From NCBI GenBank assembly GCA_910588885.1, contig CAJUSQ010000024.1, forward strand, positions 1 to 26,981: 26,981 bases of DNA. Reading direction: 5' to 3'. The notes beneath the pieces were generated by a model. The model was not told the DNA's origin. It did not search any database and worked only from the letters and a program-made list of their open reading frames with translations. How positions within the stretch are numbered: the first letter of the stretch is position 1; every line of letters starts with the position of its first letter. The position numbers and the translations under genes are program-made. Shown here piece by piece: positions 7,429-15,388 of the stretch. This DNA comes from an uncultured Lachnospiraceae bacterium (lineage in GTDB: Bacteria; Bacillota; Clostridia; Lachnospirales; Lachnospiraceae).

Positions 7429-8547
7429 TTATACTTGCTCCAGAAACTGTTCCAGGACTTTCAGGGAAGCGCCCAATGCCGCCGCCTCCATTTTATGATG
7501 GCAGGGGCGCACAAAAGAACTGTCTCCGGCAAAGGTATTCCGGGCTGCCACCTTTTCCTGTACATCCTTAATATGGTCTCCCATGCAGCTTCCCACGTAT
7601 CCCCCCAGGATCACGTCGCAGTCCAGAACCATATGGATGTTATTCACCGCAATTGCCAGAAGGGAGGTATATTGTTCCCAACGCTTTGCCATGTCCGGAT
7701 TTCCCTGATCCAGCTGTGAAAAAAAATCCTCCGGCTTCTGGTCTGTCAGGCACTTTGCGGAGCAGTAGGCATCCAGGCATCCATGCTTCCCGCAGTAACA
7801 GGCGTTTCCCTCCGGGATAATGGTCATGTGCCCTACTTCCCCGCAGCGGAAATGTTTCCCCTGTTCCAGCCTGCCGCTGCTGTACATGGCCCCGCCCACC
7901 GTATTGCTTAAGGACAGATAAAAAAAGCGCTCCATGTGTTCCGATTGCATGCCTTCCGCATAGGCACCGGCATTTGCGTCATTATAGAAATAACAGGGAT
8001 TTGAAAAAAAGCGGCTGATGTGGGAAAAGGGCAGATTCTGCACCCCAAGGATATGGGAATCGGCTATCAGCTCCCGGTCCGGATCTATGATGCCGGGAAA
8101 AGATATCCCTACCCCCAGGAGTTCTTGTTGGCTGCATCCGTTTTCGGCCAGGAAAGCGGTCAGCTCCTGAGTTACCTTCCGGTAATATGCGTCCTTGGGA
8201 GCGTATGGCAGGAAAATACGCTGCTCATTTTGAATCTCTCCGGTCAGCCGGGTAAGAATTAGGTTAATGTGGTTTTTGGTAATATCCAGCCCGGCGGCCT
8301 TCTTGGCATTTTCGGGTATGGCCAGGGCTTTCGCCCTTCTTCCTCCGGTAGATTCCAGGGCTCCTTTTTCTTCTACCAGCCCCTGCCCGATCAATTCTTT
8401 GGTAATCTGCGTCACGGTCGGAAGGCTTAATTTCAGGGCATAGGAGATATCCGGGTTTGATATCATCCCGTTTTTGCAGATATAGCGGAAAACATCATTC
8501 CGGTTCTTTTTTTTCACTTCCATATTTGTAATTTTCTTTTGATCCAT
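7429..8547 (-). CDS. ROK-family (NagC/XylR-like) transcriptional regulator
   Basis: The 372-residue protein begins at ATG 8547, which has GGAGG five bases upstream; an in-frame ATG at 8568 lacks a ribosome site. An N-terminal winged helix-turn-helix (about residues 15-75) precedes the ROK sugar-kinase-like fold. The ROK zinc motif CYCGKHGCLDAYCS is present. The usual phosphate-binding DxGGT loop is replaced by DITKNH, so it should be a sensor rather than a sugar kinase. Such proteins repress carbohydrate genes until a sugar or sugar phosphate binds. Its position directly upstream of the dehydrogenase and symporter, on the same strand but with its own terminator, makes it the probable regulator of that pair and, through the palindromes at 8570-8615, of itself. 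Confidence 0.88.
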   Translation of the reverse strand: MDQKKITNMEVKKKNRNDVFRYICKNGMISNPDISYALKLSLPTVTQITKELIGQGLVEEKGALESTGGRRAKALAIPENAKKAAGLDITKNHINLILTRLTGEIQNEQRIFLPYAPKDAYYRKVTQELTAFLAENGCSQQELLGVGISFPGIIDPDRELIADSHILGVQNLPFSHISRFFSNPCYFYNDANAGAYAEGMQSEHMERFFYLSLSNTVGGAMYSSGRLEQGKHFRCGEVGHMTIIPEGNACYCGKHGCLDAYCSAKCLTDQKPEDFFSQLDQGNPDMAKRWEQYTSLLAIAVNNIHMVLDCDVILGGYVGSCMGDHIKDVQEKVAARNTFAGDSSFVRPCHHKMEAAALGASLKVLEQFLEQV

Positions 8548-8569
8548 AAGAACCTCCGTAAAAAACATT

Positions 8570-8615
8570 GTACTTAGAAAGAATGCCGTACTTAATAAAA
8601 GTACTTTCTTAAGTA
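8570..8615 (-). promoter_or_regulatory. Nested inverted repeats upstream of the ROK gene, likely operator
   Basis: GTACTT (8588-8593) and AAGTAC (8599-8604) flank AATAA. Around them TACTTAGAAAG (8571-8581) is mirrored by CTTTCTTAAGTA (8604-8615) with one extra base. On the minus strand the outer arm merges into TGGTATACT, an extended -10-like box near 8620-8612. This arrangement suits autoregulation by the ROK protein. Confidence 0.6.
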
Positions 8616-8669
8616 TACCATATCATAAATCTCCCGGATGTTCCATGATTTTTTCCGTCAGATTTCTAC

Positions 8670-8698
8670 TTGCAACAAAAGGTGATTTAGAGTAATAT
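8670..8698 (+). promoter_or_regulatory. Possible promoter of the isochorismatase-like gene
   Basis: TTGCAA (8670-8675) and TAATAT (8693-8698) are 17 bases apart; a TATAAT at 8702-8707 overlaps the predicted start-site region but lacks a matching -35. The leader to 8795 holds no other gene. Confidence 0.45.
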
Positions 8699-8795
8699 GT
8701 ATATAATAGCCGGGACAGGGCTTTTCGTTCCGGCGGATATTGAGCATCAGACTTGGAGGGCCGAAGCCCCCGGGGATTGGAAAAGGAGAAATGAT

Positions 8796-9335
8796 ATGCG
8801 GATTACGGCAGAACATACCAAATGTTTGGTAATTGATTATCAGGAGAAAATCGTGCCGGCTATGGCAAAGAAGGAATTGCTGATTGAAAATTCCGTAAAG
8901 CTGCTGACCGGACTGAAGATTCTGGGGATACCCATGGTGATTACGGGCCAGTATACCAAGGGCCTGGGACTGAACCTGCCGGAGATTTTTGAGGCGGCAG
9001 GTTCGGAGGAATATATAGATAAGCTGACCTTCAGCTCTTATGAATCGCCCCAGGTGCAAGAACAGCTGGGGGAAGGGGTCAAATATGTGATTCTCTGCGG
9101 AATCGAGTCCCATGTGTGCGTCCTTCAGACCGCCATTGACCTGAAGGAAGCAGGCTATATTCCGGTGCTGGTAACGGACTGTATTTCTTCCCGCCGGGAA
9201 GAGGATAAGGCGGTGGCGCTGATTCGGGCACAGCAGGAAGGGATTCTGCTTACGACCAGCGAGGCCGTTTTATTCGAGCTGACCAGACAGGCGGGGACGG
9301 AAGAATTTAAGCAGATTTCAAAGCTGGTTAAATAG
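8796..9335 (+). CDS. Isochorismatase-like cysteine hydrolase
   Basis: The 179-residue protein has the cysteine-hydrolase triad D14 (LVIDYQEK), K76 (IDKLTFSS) and C108 (GIESHVCVLQ). This fold covers isochorismatases, nicotinamidases and YcaC-type hydrolases. The short length and GIESHVCV motif are closest to the YcaC-like group, whose substrates are mostly unknown. Nicotinamidase is less likely because its metal-binding DxHxxx cluster is not seen. ATG 8796 is chosen for the AAAGGAGA ribosome site seven bases upstream and because D14 then falls at the usual place; the open frame itself extends back to 8697. It lies ten bases before the YqeG-like gene and probably shares its transcript. Confidence 0.82.
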   Translation: MRITAEHTKCLVIDYQEKIVPAMAKKELLIENSVKLLTGLKILGIPMVITGQYTKGLGLNLPEIFEAAGSEEYIDKLTFSSYESPQVQEQLGEGVKYVILCGIESHVCVLQTAIDLKEAGYIPVLVTDCISSRREEDKAVALIRAQQEGILLTTSEAVLFELTRQAGTEEFKQISKLVK

Positions 9336-9345
9336 GAGAGCAGTC

Positions 9346-9867
9346 ATGTTAGAATCATTTTATCCGGGGGAGTATCTGGATTCTGCCTATGAGGTTCCCT
9401 ATGAAAAGCTGTATCAGGAAGGATACAGGGGAATTATTTTTGATATCGACAATACGCTGGTCCCCCATGGGGCCAGGGCAGACGGGCGGGCAAAGAAGCT
9501 GTTCCTAAGCTTGAAAGCATTGGGGTTTTCCTGCTGCCTGCTGTCTAATAATAAAGAAGCAAGGGTAAAGCAGTTTAACGAGGATGTCAAGGTACTTTAT
9601 ATTCATAATGCCCATAAGCCTTCCGTGAAAAATTACCGGCAGGCCATGGCGCGGATGGGAACGGATACAGGCAATACGATTTTTGTGGGAGATCAGATTT
9701 TTACGGATATCTGCGGCGGAAACCGGGCGGGGATCCGCACGATCCTGGTAAAGCCCATACATCCCAAAGAGGAGATCCAGATTGTACTGAAGCGGTATCT
9801 GGAGCGGATTGTGTTATTTTTTTATCAAAGACGGCAGCGGATGGCAGAGAAAGGGAAAAGAATATGA
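9346..9867 (+). CDS. yqeG: YqeG-family HAD-type phosphatase
   Basis: The 173-residue protein belongs to the HAD superfamily, subfamily IIIA, YqeG type. Motif I is D33-I-D35-N-T (nucleophile D33), motif II is LLSNN, the conserved lysine sits in HKPS, and the acidic motif is VGDQIFTDI. Yeast GEP4 is a relative that dephosphorylates phosphatidylglycerophosphate, so a similar lipid or small-molecule role is possible in bacteria. The hydrophobic/basic tail (about 145-173) could help membrane contact. GGAGAG precedes the ATG, and the stop overlaps the rpiB start as ATGA, which indicates translational coupling. Confidence 0.87.
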   Translation: MLESFYPGEYLDSAYEVPYEKLYQEGYRGIIFDIDNTLVPHGARADGRAKKLFLSLKALGFSCCLLSNNKEARVKQFNEDVKVLYIHNAHKPSVKNYRQAMARMGTDTGNTIFVGDQIFTDICGGNRAGIRTILVKPIHPKEEIQIVLKRYLERIVLFFYQRRQRMAEKGKRI

Positions 9868-10340
9868 AGGTAGCGTTCGGCAATGACCATGCGGCCACTG
9901 CATTGAAGCGGGAGGTTATGGAGTATGTCAAATCTTTGGGCCATGAGGTTTTGAATTTCGGGACGGATACGGAGGAACGGTGTGATTATCCCGTATTTGG
10001 GGAAAGAGTAGGCCGGGCAGTGGCTTCGGGGGAAGCGGACTGCGGCATTTTGATCTGCGGCACCGGTGTGGGAATTTCCATTGCGGCCAATAAAGTAAAG
10101 GGCGTCCGGGCCGGCGTCTGTTCGGAAGCTACTACGGCCCGTTTTATCAAAGAGCACAACAATGCGAATATCCTGGCTTTCGGGGCCCGGATTGTGGGGC
10201 CTGACCTGGCGAAGGATATGGTGAAGGCGTATCTGGAGGCGGAATTTTTAGGAGGCAGGCATCAGGAACGGATTGATATGCTTTCGGATATTGAGGCCGG
10301 AAGCGAAAAAAAGGTTGAAAAATATGGCATTCTATTATAG
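9864..10340 (+). CDS. rpiB: Ribose-5-phosphate isomerase B
   Basis: RpiB interconverts ribose 5-phosphate and ribulose 5-phosphate in the pentose phosphate pathway. The 158-residue protein shows N7-D8-H9 near the start, the D41-Y42-P43 motif, and the catalytic C65 with T67 in CGTGVGIS, followed by AANK. These are RpiB/LacAB family features; catalytic Cys65 favours RpiB over LacA/LacB, which need both subunits side by side. The first base of its ATG lies inside the yqeG stop overlap. The last 26 bases of coding sequence hold the -35 box and much of the spacer of a promoter for efp. Confidence 0.9.
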   Translation: MKVAFGNDHAATALKREVMEYVKSLGHEVLNFGTDTEERCDYPVFGERVGRAVASGEADCGILICGTGVGISIAANKVKGVRAGVCSEATTARFIKEHNNANILAFGARIVGPDLAKDMVKAYLEAEFLGGRHQERIDMLSDIEAGSEKKVEKYGILL

Positions 10341-10343
10341 AAT
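10315..10343 (+). promoter_or_regulatory. Promoter of efp within the rpiB 3' end
   Basis: TTGAAA (10315-10320) and TAGAAT (10338-10343) are separated by 17 bases, ten of twelve positions matching consensus. In the leader, GCAGGG (10354-10359) and CCCTGC (10365-10370) form a hairpin with a five-base loop. No T-run follows, so it is a leader structure rather than a terminator. Confidence 0.6.
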
Positions 10344-10391
10344 AGAAAAAGCAGCAGGGGCTGTCCCTGCAAAGTTAAGGAGGAAAAGCGA

Positions 10392-10949
10392 ATGATTTCA
10401 GCAGGTGATTTCAGGAATGGTATAACAATTGAATTAGATAATAATATATACCAGATTATTGAGTTTCAGCATGTAAAGCCCGGAAAGGGCGCGGCTTTTG
10501 TCCGGACAAAGCTGAAGAATATTAAGAACGGCGGCGTGGTGGAGAAGACCTTCCGTCCTACGGAGAAATGTCCACAGGCCCGTATCGACCGGGCGGATAT
10601 GCAGTATCTGTATTCCGACGGGGATCTGTTCCACTTTATGGATGTTGAGACCTATGAGCAGATCGCATTGGATTCGGATTCGATCGGGGATGCCCTGAAG
10701 TTTGTGAAGGAAAACGAGATGGTGAAGATGCTTTCCCATAACGGAAGCGTATTTGCCGTAGAGCCGCCTTTGTTTGTAGAGCTTAAGATTACCGATACGG
10801 AGCCGGGCTTTAAGGGTGATACCGCAACCGGAGCGACGAAGCCCGCCGTTGTGGAGACCGGAGCCACCGTATATGTTCCGCTGTTTGTAGAACAGGAGGA
10901 TGTGATTAAGATCGACACCCGGACCGGAGAATATTTGTCAAGAGTTTAA
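10392..10949 (+). CDS. efp: Translation elongation factor P
   Basis: EF-P binds between the P and E sites of stalled ribosomes and speeds bond formation at polyproline stretches. The 185-residue protein has the usual length and three-barrel arrangement: a KOW-like N-terminal domain with the modifiable lysine K32 in PGKGAAF, and two OB domains ending in DTRTGEYLSRV. TAAGGAGG lies about nine bases before the ATG. No EpmA/EpmB modification genes are in the window; Firmicutes proteins with lysine at this position can carry a different modification (5-aminopentanol in B. subtilis). It has its own promoter at the rpiB end and a strong terminator downstream. Confidence 0.97.
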   Translation: MISAGDFRNGITIELDNNIYQIIEFQHVKPGKGAAFVRTKLKNIKNGGVVEKTFRPTEKCPQARIDRADMQYLYSDGDLFHFMDVETYEQIALDSDSIGDALKFVKENEMVKMLSHNGSVFAVEPPLFVELKITDTEPGFKGDTATGATKPAVVETGATVYVPLFVEQEDVIKIDTRTGEYLSRV

Positions 10950-11026
10950 CGGGAACAAACCGTCGGTTCCGGTGGGATGCCCTTGTCAGGCAGACAGGTG
11001 AAATAGCAGAATTCCGTACGGATTAT

Positions 11027-11059
11027 GCCTACATTTCCCTTTGGAGTGTAGGCTTTTTT
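11027..11059 (+). terminator. Terminator after efp
   Basis: GCCTACA (11027-11033) pairs with TGTAGGC (11047-11053) and is followed by six T. It closes the efp transcript. The rest of the gap, 10950-11190, holds only the galE promoter. Confidence 0.85.
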
Positions 11060-11123
11060 CTATGCACATGGGAGGGGCCAAACAATGTCAAAAATTTAGA
11101 CCCATGATGTCGGAAATGAATGG

Positions 11124-11152
11124 TTGAAAGGATCTTTTCTTTGTGCTAAAAT
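11124..11152 (+). promoter_or_regulatory. Promoter of galE
   Basis: TTGAAA (11124-11129) and TAAAAT (11147-11152) are 17 bases apart and lie 39 bases before the galE ATG. Confidence 0.75.
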
Positions 11153-11190
11153 AGAAGATAGATAATTTTTTCACAAACAGGAGGTGCTTT

Positions 11191-12207
11191 ATGGCTATTT
11201 TAGTAACAGGCGGCGCCGGATATATCGGGAGCCATACATGTATTGAACTTTTAAACGCGGGTTATGATGTGGTGGTTTTGGACAACCTGTCGAATTCCAG
11301 TGAGAAGTCCTTGGACCGGGTGGCACAGATTACCGGGAAGCAGGTTCCTTTTTACAAAGTGGATATTTTGGACAAGGAGGGAATGAATGAGATTTTCGAG
11401 AAGGAAAGCATTGATTCCGTTATTCACTTTGCAGGGCTGAAGGCCGTAGGGGAATCGGTGGCGAAGCCCTTGGAATACTACCATAATAATATTACAGGAA
11501 CGCTGATGCTCTGTGACGTTATGCGCAGCCATGGGGTGAAGAATATTATTTTCAGCTCCTCCGCTACCGTATATGGGGATCCGGCGTTTATCCCCATAAC
11601 CGAAGAATGTCCCAAGGGCAAGATTACCAATCCTTACGGCCAGACCAAGTCTATGCTGGAACAGGTGCTGATGGATCTGCATGTGGCGGACCCGGAGTGG
11701 AACGTGGTGCTGCTGAGGTATTTTAATCCCATCGGCGCCCATGAAAGCGGATTGATCGGCGAGGATCCCAAGGGAATCCCCAACAACCTGCTGCCCTATA
11801 TTGCACAGGTGGCCGTGGGCAAGCTGGAATGCCTGGGCGTGTTCGGGGACGACTACGATACGCCGGACGGTACCGGGGTTCGTGATTACATCCATGTGGT
11901 AGATTTGGCGAAGGGCCATGTGAAGGCATTGAAGAAGATTGAGGATAAATCCGGCGTCAGCATTTACAACCTGGGAACCGGGAACGGCTATAGCGTCCTT
12001 CAGGTGGTGCAGGCGTTTGAGAAAGCCTGCGGCAAGAAGATCCCTTATGCCATTAAGCCCAGAAGGGCCGGGGACATTGCTACCTGCTATGCGGATGCAG
12101 CCAAAGCTAAGGCAGAGCTGGGCTGGGAAGCGGAATTTGGAATCGAACGTATGTGCGAAGATTCTTGGCGCTGGCAGAGTAAAAATCCCAACGGATACGA
12201 GGCGTAA
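11191..12207 (+). CDS. galE: UDP-glucose 4-epimerase
   Basis: GalE interconverts UDP-glucose and UDP-galactose, feeding the Leloir pathway and cell-surface polysaccharides. The 338-residue short-chain-dehydrogenase-type protein has the NAD motif GGAGYIG at residues 7-13, the catalytic serine region FSSSATVYGD, and Y149/K153 of YxxxK (YGQTK), numbering that matches E. coli GalE. The length is typical. AGGAGG lies seven bases before the ATG. No other Leloir gene is near; the patB-like gene starts one base after the galE stop, so the two should be co-transcribed without an obvious metabolic link. Confidence 0.96.
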   Translation: MAILVTGGAGYIGSHTCIELLNAGYDVVVLDNLSNSSEKSLDRVAQITGKQVPFYKVDILDKEGMNEIFEKESIDSVIHFAGLKAVGESVAKPLEYYHNNITGTLMLCDVMRSHGVKNIIFSSSATVYGDPAFIPITEECPKGKITNPYGQTKSMLEQVLMDLHVADPEWNVVLLRYFNPIGAHESGLIGEDPKGIPNNLLPYIAQVAVGKLECLGVFGDDYDTPDGTGVRDYIHVVDLAKGHVKALKKIEDKSGVSIYNLGTGNGYSVLQVVQAFEKACGKKIPYAIKPRRAGDIATCYADAAKAKAELGWEAEFGIERMCEDSWRWQSKNPNGYEA

Positions 12208-12208
12208 G

Positions 12209-13369
12209 ATGTATGATTTTGATCGGATCACAGAGCGGAAGGGTTCCGGCTGTGTGAAAGTAGATTTGGCAGAAAAGCTGGGACTGCCAAAGGACACGAT
12301 TCCCCTTTGGGTGGCCGATATGGATTTTGAGACGGCGCCGGAGGTAAAGGAAGCGGTGCTCCGGGCCGCCGCCCATGGCATCTACGGATATCCCATGCAG
12401 CAGGACAGCTATTTCGCGGCGGTGCAGGGCTGGTTTTTACGGCGTTTTGGCTGGGAGGTTCAAAAGAGCTGGCTTAAGCAGACGCCGGGGGTGGTATTTG
12501 CCCTGGCCGCGGCGGTGCGGGCTTTTTCAAAGGACGGGGACGGGGTGCTGATACAGCGTCCGGTGTACTATCCTTTTAGCAAAGTCATTGAAGAAAACGG
12601 CAGGGTTGTGGTGAACAATCCGCTGAAATATGAAGAAGGCCGTTATACTATTGATTTTGAGGATTTTGAAGAGAAGATTGTGAAGAACCGGGTGAAGCTC
12701 TTTTTGTTCTGCAATCCCCATAATCCGGTGGGACGGGTGTGGACCCGGGAAGAGTTGACAAGGCTGGGGCAGATCTGCAACCGTCACCAGGTCTTTGTGG
12801 TTTCGGATGAGATTCACTGTGATTTTATCCGGAAGGGCTTCTGTCATCAGAATTATGCGGCGCTGGGCCCGGAATATGCCGAAAACGTCATGGTCTGTAC
12901 GGCTCCCAGCAAGACCTTCAATCTGGCGGGACTGCAGATTTCCAATATTTTTATTCCCAATGAGGAAAAACGGAAATTATTTGCGGAAGAGCTGAATCGG
13001 GTGTCCTACCGGGAAGCCGGGATTTTCGGAAGCGTTGCCTGTGAAGCGGCCTATCGGTACGGGGAAGGCTGGCTGACGGAGCTTTTGGAATACCTGGAGG
13101 GGAATCTTGGCTGCGTCCGGGATTTCATCGAAGAGAAGCTGCCGAAGATCCGGTTGGTGGAGCCGGAGGGCACATATCTTTTGTGGCTGGATGTATCTGC
13201 CTATGGCTATTCGAAGGAAGAACTGTCCCGGCGGCTGCGGGAGGATGCAAGGCTGTGGCTGGACGAAGGGGCCATGTTCGGACCGGAGGGAGAGCCCTTT
13301 GTCCGGGTCAATATTGCCAGTCCCAGAAGGGTAATTACAGAAGCAATGGAGCGTTTTTTACGATTATAG
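12209..13369 (+). CDS. patB: MalY/PatB-type pyridoxal-phosphate C-S lyase or aminotransferase
   Basis: The 386-residue fold-type I PLP enzyme probably cleaves cystathionine or cysteine conjugates (beta C-S lyase), as PatB and MalY do. The PLP lysine is K235 in APSKTFNLAG. The N-terminal IPLWVADMDF and the NPHNPVGRVW and SDEIHCDF segments are typical of the MalY/PatB group. ATG 12209 begins one base after the galE stop and gives the family N-terminus (MYDFD); the same frame stays open upstream but that part is galE in another frame. The ribosome site is weak (GAGGCG within the galE end), which suggests translational coupling. The substrate is not proved; a regulatory role like MalY is possible. 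Confidence 0.88.
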   Translation: MYDFDRITERKGSGCVKVDLAEKLGLPKDTIPLWVADMDFETAPEVKEAVLRAAAHGIYGYPMQQDSYFAAVQGWFLRRFGWEVQKSWLKQTPGVVFALAAAVRAFSKDGDGVLIQRPVYYPFSKVIEENGRVVVNNPLKYEEGRYTIDFEDFEEKIVKNRVKLFLFCNPHNPVGRVWTREELTRLGQICNRHQVFVVSDEIHCDFIRKGFCHQNYAALGPEYAENVMVCTAPSKTFNLAGLQISNIFIPNEEKRKLFAEELNRVSYREAGIFGSVACEAAYRYGEGWLTELLEYLEGNLGCVRDFIEEKLPKIRLVEPEGTYLLWLDVSAYGYSKEELSRRLREDARLWLDEGAMFGPEGEPFVRVNIASPRRVITEAMERFLRL

Positions 13370-13379
13370 GAAATTTTAT

Positions 13380-13408
13380 TTGATTTTCGAAGCAAAAAGA
13401 AGTATAAT
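13380..13408 (+). promoter_or_regulatory. Promoter of the DUF6465-like gene
   Basis: TTGATT (13380-13385) and a perfect TATAAT (13403-13408) are 17 bases apart, starting ten bases after the preceding stop codon. Confidence 0.75.
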
Positions 13409-13449
13409 ACAGAAGTTAGTAATAGTGTGAATTATTTGGAGGAAGAGAA

Positions 13450-13929
13450 ATGCCGAAAGCAAGCGAAGAAAAAAATGTAAAAGTGGCACCTACGGCGGAG
13501 ACAGAAGAAGATAAGAGTGTAACGACAGAGAAGGGGACTGCAGGGGAAGTAAAAGCAGCAGCGGAAGAAACCAAGGCTGCAGCAGAGCCGGTGAAGGCGG
13601 AAGAGCCCAAGAAGGCAGAAGTGAAAGCGGCCGACACCAAGAAAGCTCCGGCGAAAACCGGTGCAAAGCGGGGCAGAAAGCCTGCCGCTGCAAAAGAGAC
13701 CGAGCCGAAAGAAAAACCGGCAGCTGCCGAGAAGGCAAAGCCGAAGGAAAACGTATACATTCAGTATGGCAATAAAGAAGTGGATATTTCCGATGTGTTG
13801 GAACGGGCAAAAGGCGTATATACCGGAAAGCCTAAGTCCATGAAGGAGATCAAGGTATACGTGAAGCCGGAAGAAGATACGGCTTATGTCGTTGTGAACG
13901 GCGAAGCAGTCGGAAGTATTGAATTATAG
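13450..13929 (+). CDS. DUF6465-like protein with Ala/Lys/Glu-rich tail and AT-hook-like motif
   Basis: The 159-residue protein has two parts. Residues 1-100 are low complexity, made of Ala, Lys, Glu and Pro in short KAAxE/KKAEVKA-type repeats resembling histone H1-like tails, and include KRGRKPAA at 73-80, which matches the GRxP core of an AT-hook loosely. Residues 101-159 form a compact domain (start NVYIQYG, end GEAVGSIEL) that I associate with the DUF6465 family of Lachnospiraceae. The function is not established. Nucleoid binding is an inference from the basic tail and AT-hook-like motif; the tail is also rich in glutamate, which weakens that idea. TTGGAGGAAGAG precedes the ATG. It has its own promoter and terminator, so it is a single-gene unit. 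Confidence 0.75.
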   Translation: MPKASEEKNVKVAPTAETEEDKSVTTEKGTAGEVKAAAEETKAAAEPVKAEEPKKAEVKAADTKKAPAKTGAKRGRKPAAAKETEPKEKPAAAEKAKPKENVYIQYGNKEVDISDVLERAKGVYTGKPKSMKEIKVYVKPEEDTAYVVVNGEAVGSIEL

Positions 13930-13945
13930 AATTGCAATGAAATAG

Positions 13946-13978
13946 CCCCCGGATCCGAGATGTCCGGGGGATTTTTTT
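13946..13978. terminator. Terminator between convergent genes
   Basis: CCCCCGGA (13946-13953) pairs with TCCGGGGG (13963-13970) around nine bases, followed by seven T on the plus strand. The TAA stop of the minus-strand flippase (13979-13977) lies at the end of this T-run. On the minus strand the stem has no strong T-tract after it. Confidence 0.9.
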
Positions 13979-15338
13979 AATCCTTCATTTTTCCGATCAT
14001 CCGCCACAGCAGTGCCGCAGCAGCGCCGGAAACGGCCAGATGGCTTACCAGCATCCCCCATAGATAAGCCTTGATGCCCAAAAGGGGGACCAGGATTATA
14101 ACAAAGAAGATGCGGATGCCTGAGCCTGCCAGGTTCAGCAGGAAGGTGGTGGTGGTTTTCCCCAGGCCGTTTAAAATGCTGCTTAGGGTGGTGGTCAGGT
14201 AGAGGAAGGGGCAGATCCATCCCAATACAATGAGAAAGGTTCCGGCCAGCTCATTGGCGAAGACCACACGGCCGAACTGCCGTCCGAACAGCAGAAAGGC
14301 CAGGGTGCAGGCCAGCCCCAGGGTGATGCAGTAGACGCAGCTTTTTTTCACGGAGTTTTTTATGTAACCAAGATCGTTTTTGGCCTGGGCTTCGGAAATG
14401 GCAGGCAGGAGCATCACCGAAACGGAATTGGTAATGACGGACGGAAACAGGATCATGGGCATTGCCATTCCGGTCAGGACGCCGTATACCCGGAGGGCTT
14501 CCGGATTGGTATAGCCGAAATCCCGCAGCTTTCCCGGAATCAGGATGGCTTCCATGCTTTGAAACAGGTTGATGAAGACCCGGTTGAAAGTAAGGGGCAG
14601 GGCCATGGTAAAAATCTGCCGGGAGGCCAGAAGGAAGCTGCCCGGACTCTTATGGAACCGGGTGAAGCTGACACTGTACAGTACGGATACGACTTCGCCG
14701 ATAATCAGCCCCCAGACGGCCATGGCAATGGCGGGCTCTCTTCCCTGTTCCAGGGCAATCCGGTACATGAGATAGACGCCGCCCACCCGGGCCAGCTGTT
14801 CCAACAGCTGGGAAATGGCCGGAACGGCAGTTTTCTGCAGGCCGTAATAATAACCGTTGATGCAGGCGTGGACGGCTCCAAAGGGCACCGTAAGAGACAG
14901 GATCTGAAGAAGCGGGGCGCAGCGTTCCTCTTCCAGCACCTTTAAGGCAATGACCCCGGCATAGCGGTAGAGAAGCCAGGTGCAGAGAGCGGACAGCAGC
15001 AGGGACAGGAAAAGCCCCGCATACAGATAAGTACAGACAGCCGGAGAACGGGAAAGGCGGCCCGGGCCGTCTGTTTTTTTTGTGCATCCCAAGCTGCTTC
15101 TGGCGGCGGCCTCCGCTACGAATTTGGAAATGGCAGTCTGGACCCCGGCGGCAGTCAGGGAAAAGGTCAGGGCATAAATGGGGAAAATCAGCTGGTAGAT
15201 GCCAAGTCCCTCCGCGCCAATGGTATGGGACAGGAAGATGCGGTAAAAAAAGCCGATCAGGCGGGAAAGCAGACCTGCCAGAGTCAGCAGAAGGGTTCCG
15301 GCAATCAGCGGATGTCGTAAGAAAGAATTTTTATTCAA
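13977..15338 (-). CDS. SpoVB/MATE-type polysaccharide or lipid flippase
   Basis: The 453-residue multi-spanning protein (about 12-14 helices) belongs to the MOP exporter superfamily, in the group of SpoVB, YtgP and Wzx-like lipid-linked oligosaccharide flippases. The opening PLIAGTLLLTLAGLLSRLIGFFYRI is shortened here to its key part: GLLSRxIGFFYRI with GAEGLGIYQLIFPIY after it, both typical of SpoVB. It may move lipid II-like or polysaccharide precursors across the membrane during envelope or cortex synthesis. Start is TTG 15338 with GGAG about nine bases upstream. It is alone on its strand, convergent with the DUF6465-like gene and divergent from iscR. A weak minus-strand TATATT near 15375 may be its -10. 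Confidence 0.85.
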   Translation of the reverse strand: MNKNSFLRHPLIAGTLLLTLAGLLSRLIGFFYRIFLSHTIGAEGLGIYQLIFPIYALTFSLTAAGVQTAISKFVAEAAARSSLGCTKKTDGPGRLSRSPAVCTYLYAGLFLSLLLSALCTWLLYRYAGVIALKVLEEERCAPLLQILSLTVPFGAVHACINGYYYGLQKTAVPAISQLLEQLARVGGVYLMYRIALEQGREPAIAMAVWGLIIGEVVSVLYSVSFTRFHKSPGSFLLASRQIFTMALPLTFNRVFINLFQSMEAILIPGKLRDFGYTNPEALRVYGVLTGMAMPMILFPSVITNSVSVMLLPAISEAQAKNDLGYIKNSVKKSCVYCITLGLACTLAFLLFGRQFGRVVFANELAGTFLIVLGWICPFLYLTTTLSSILNGLGKTTTTFLLNLAGSGIRIFFVIILVPLLGIKAYLWGMLVSHLAVSGAAAALLWRMIGKMKD

Positions 15339-15388
15339 AATATCAGGCTCCGGAATCGGTTTCTTTTCAATATATGTGCAGCAGGCTC

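Noticed and set aside
11939..12208. Upstream 90-codon extension of the patB-like frame
   Set aside because: It lies wholly inside galE in another frame. The family N-terminus begins at ATG 12209, one base after the galE stop.
11251..12381. Long open frame of 376 codons on the minus strand opposite galE
   Set aside because: It is antisense to a clear galE with all catalytic motifs, has no ribosome site, and its translation has no recognisable domain. It is a codon-bias shadow.
13490..13810. Minus-strand frames opposite the DUF6465-like gene
   Set aside because: They mirror the Ala/Lys-rich repeats and have no start signal.
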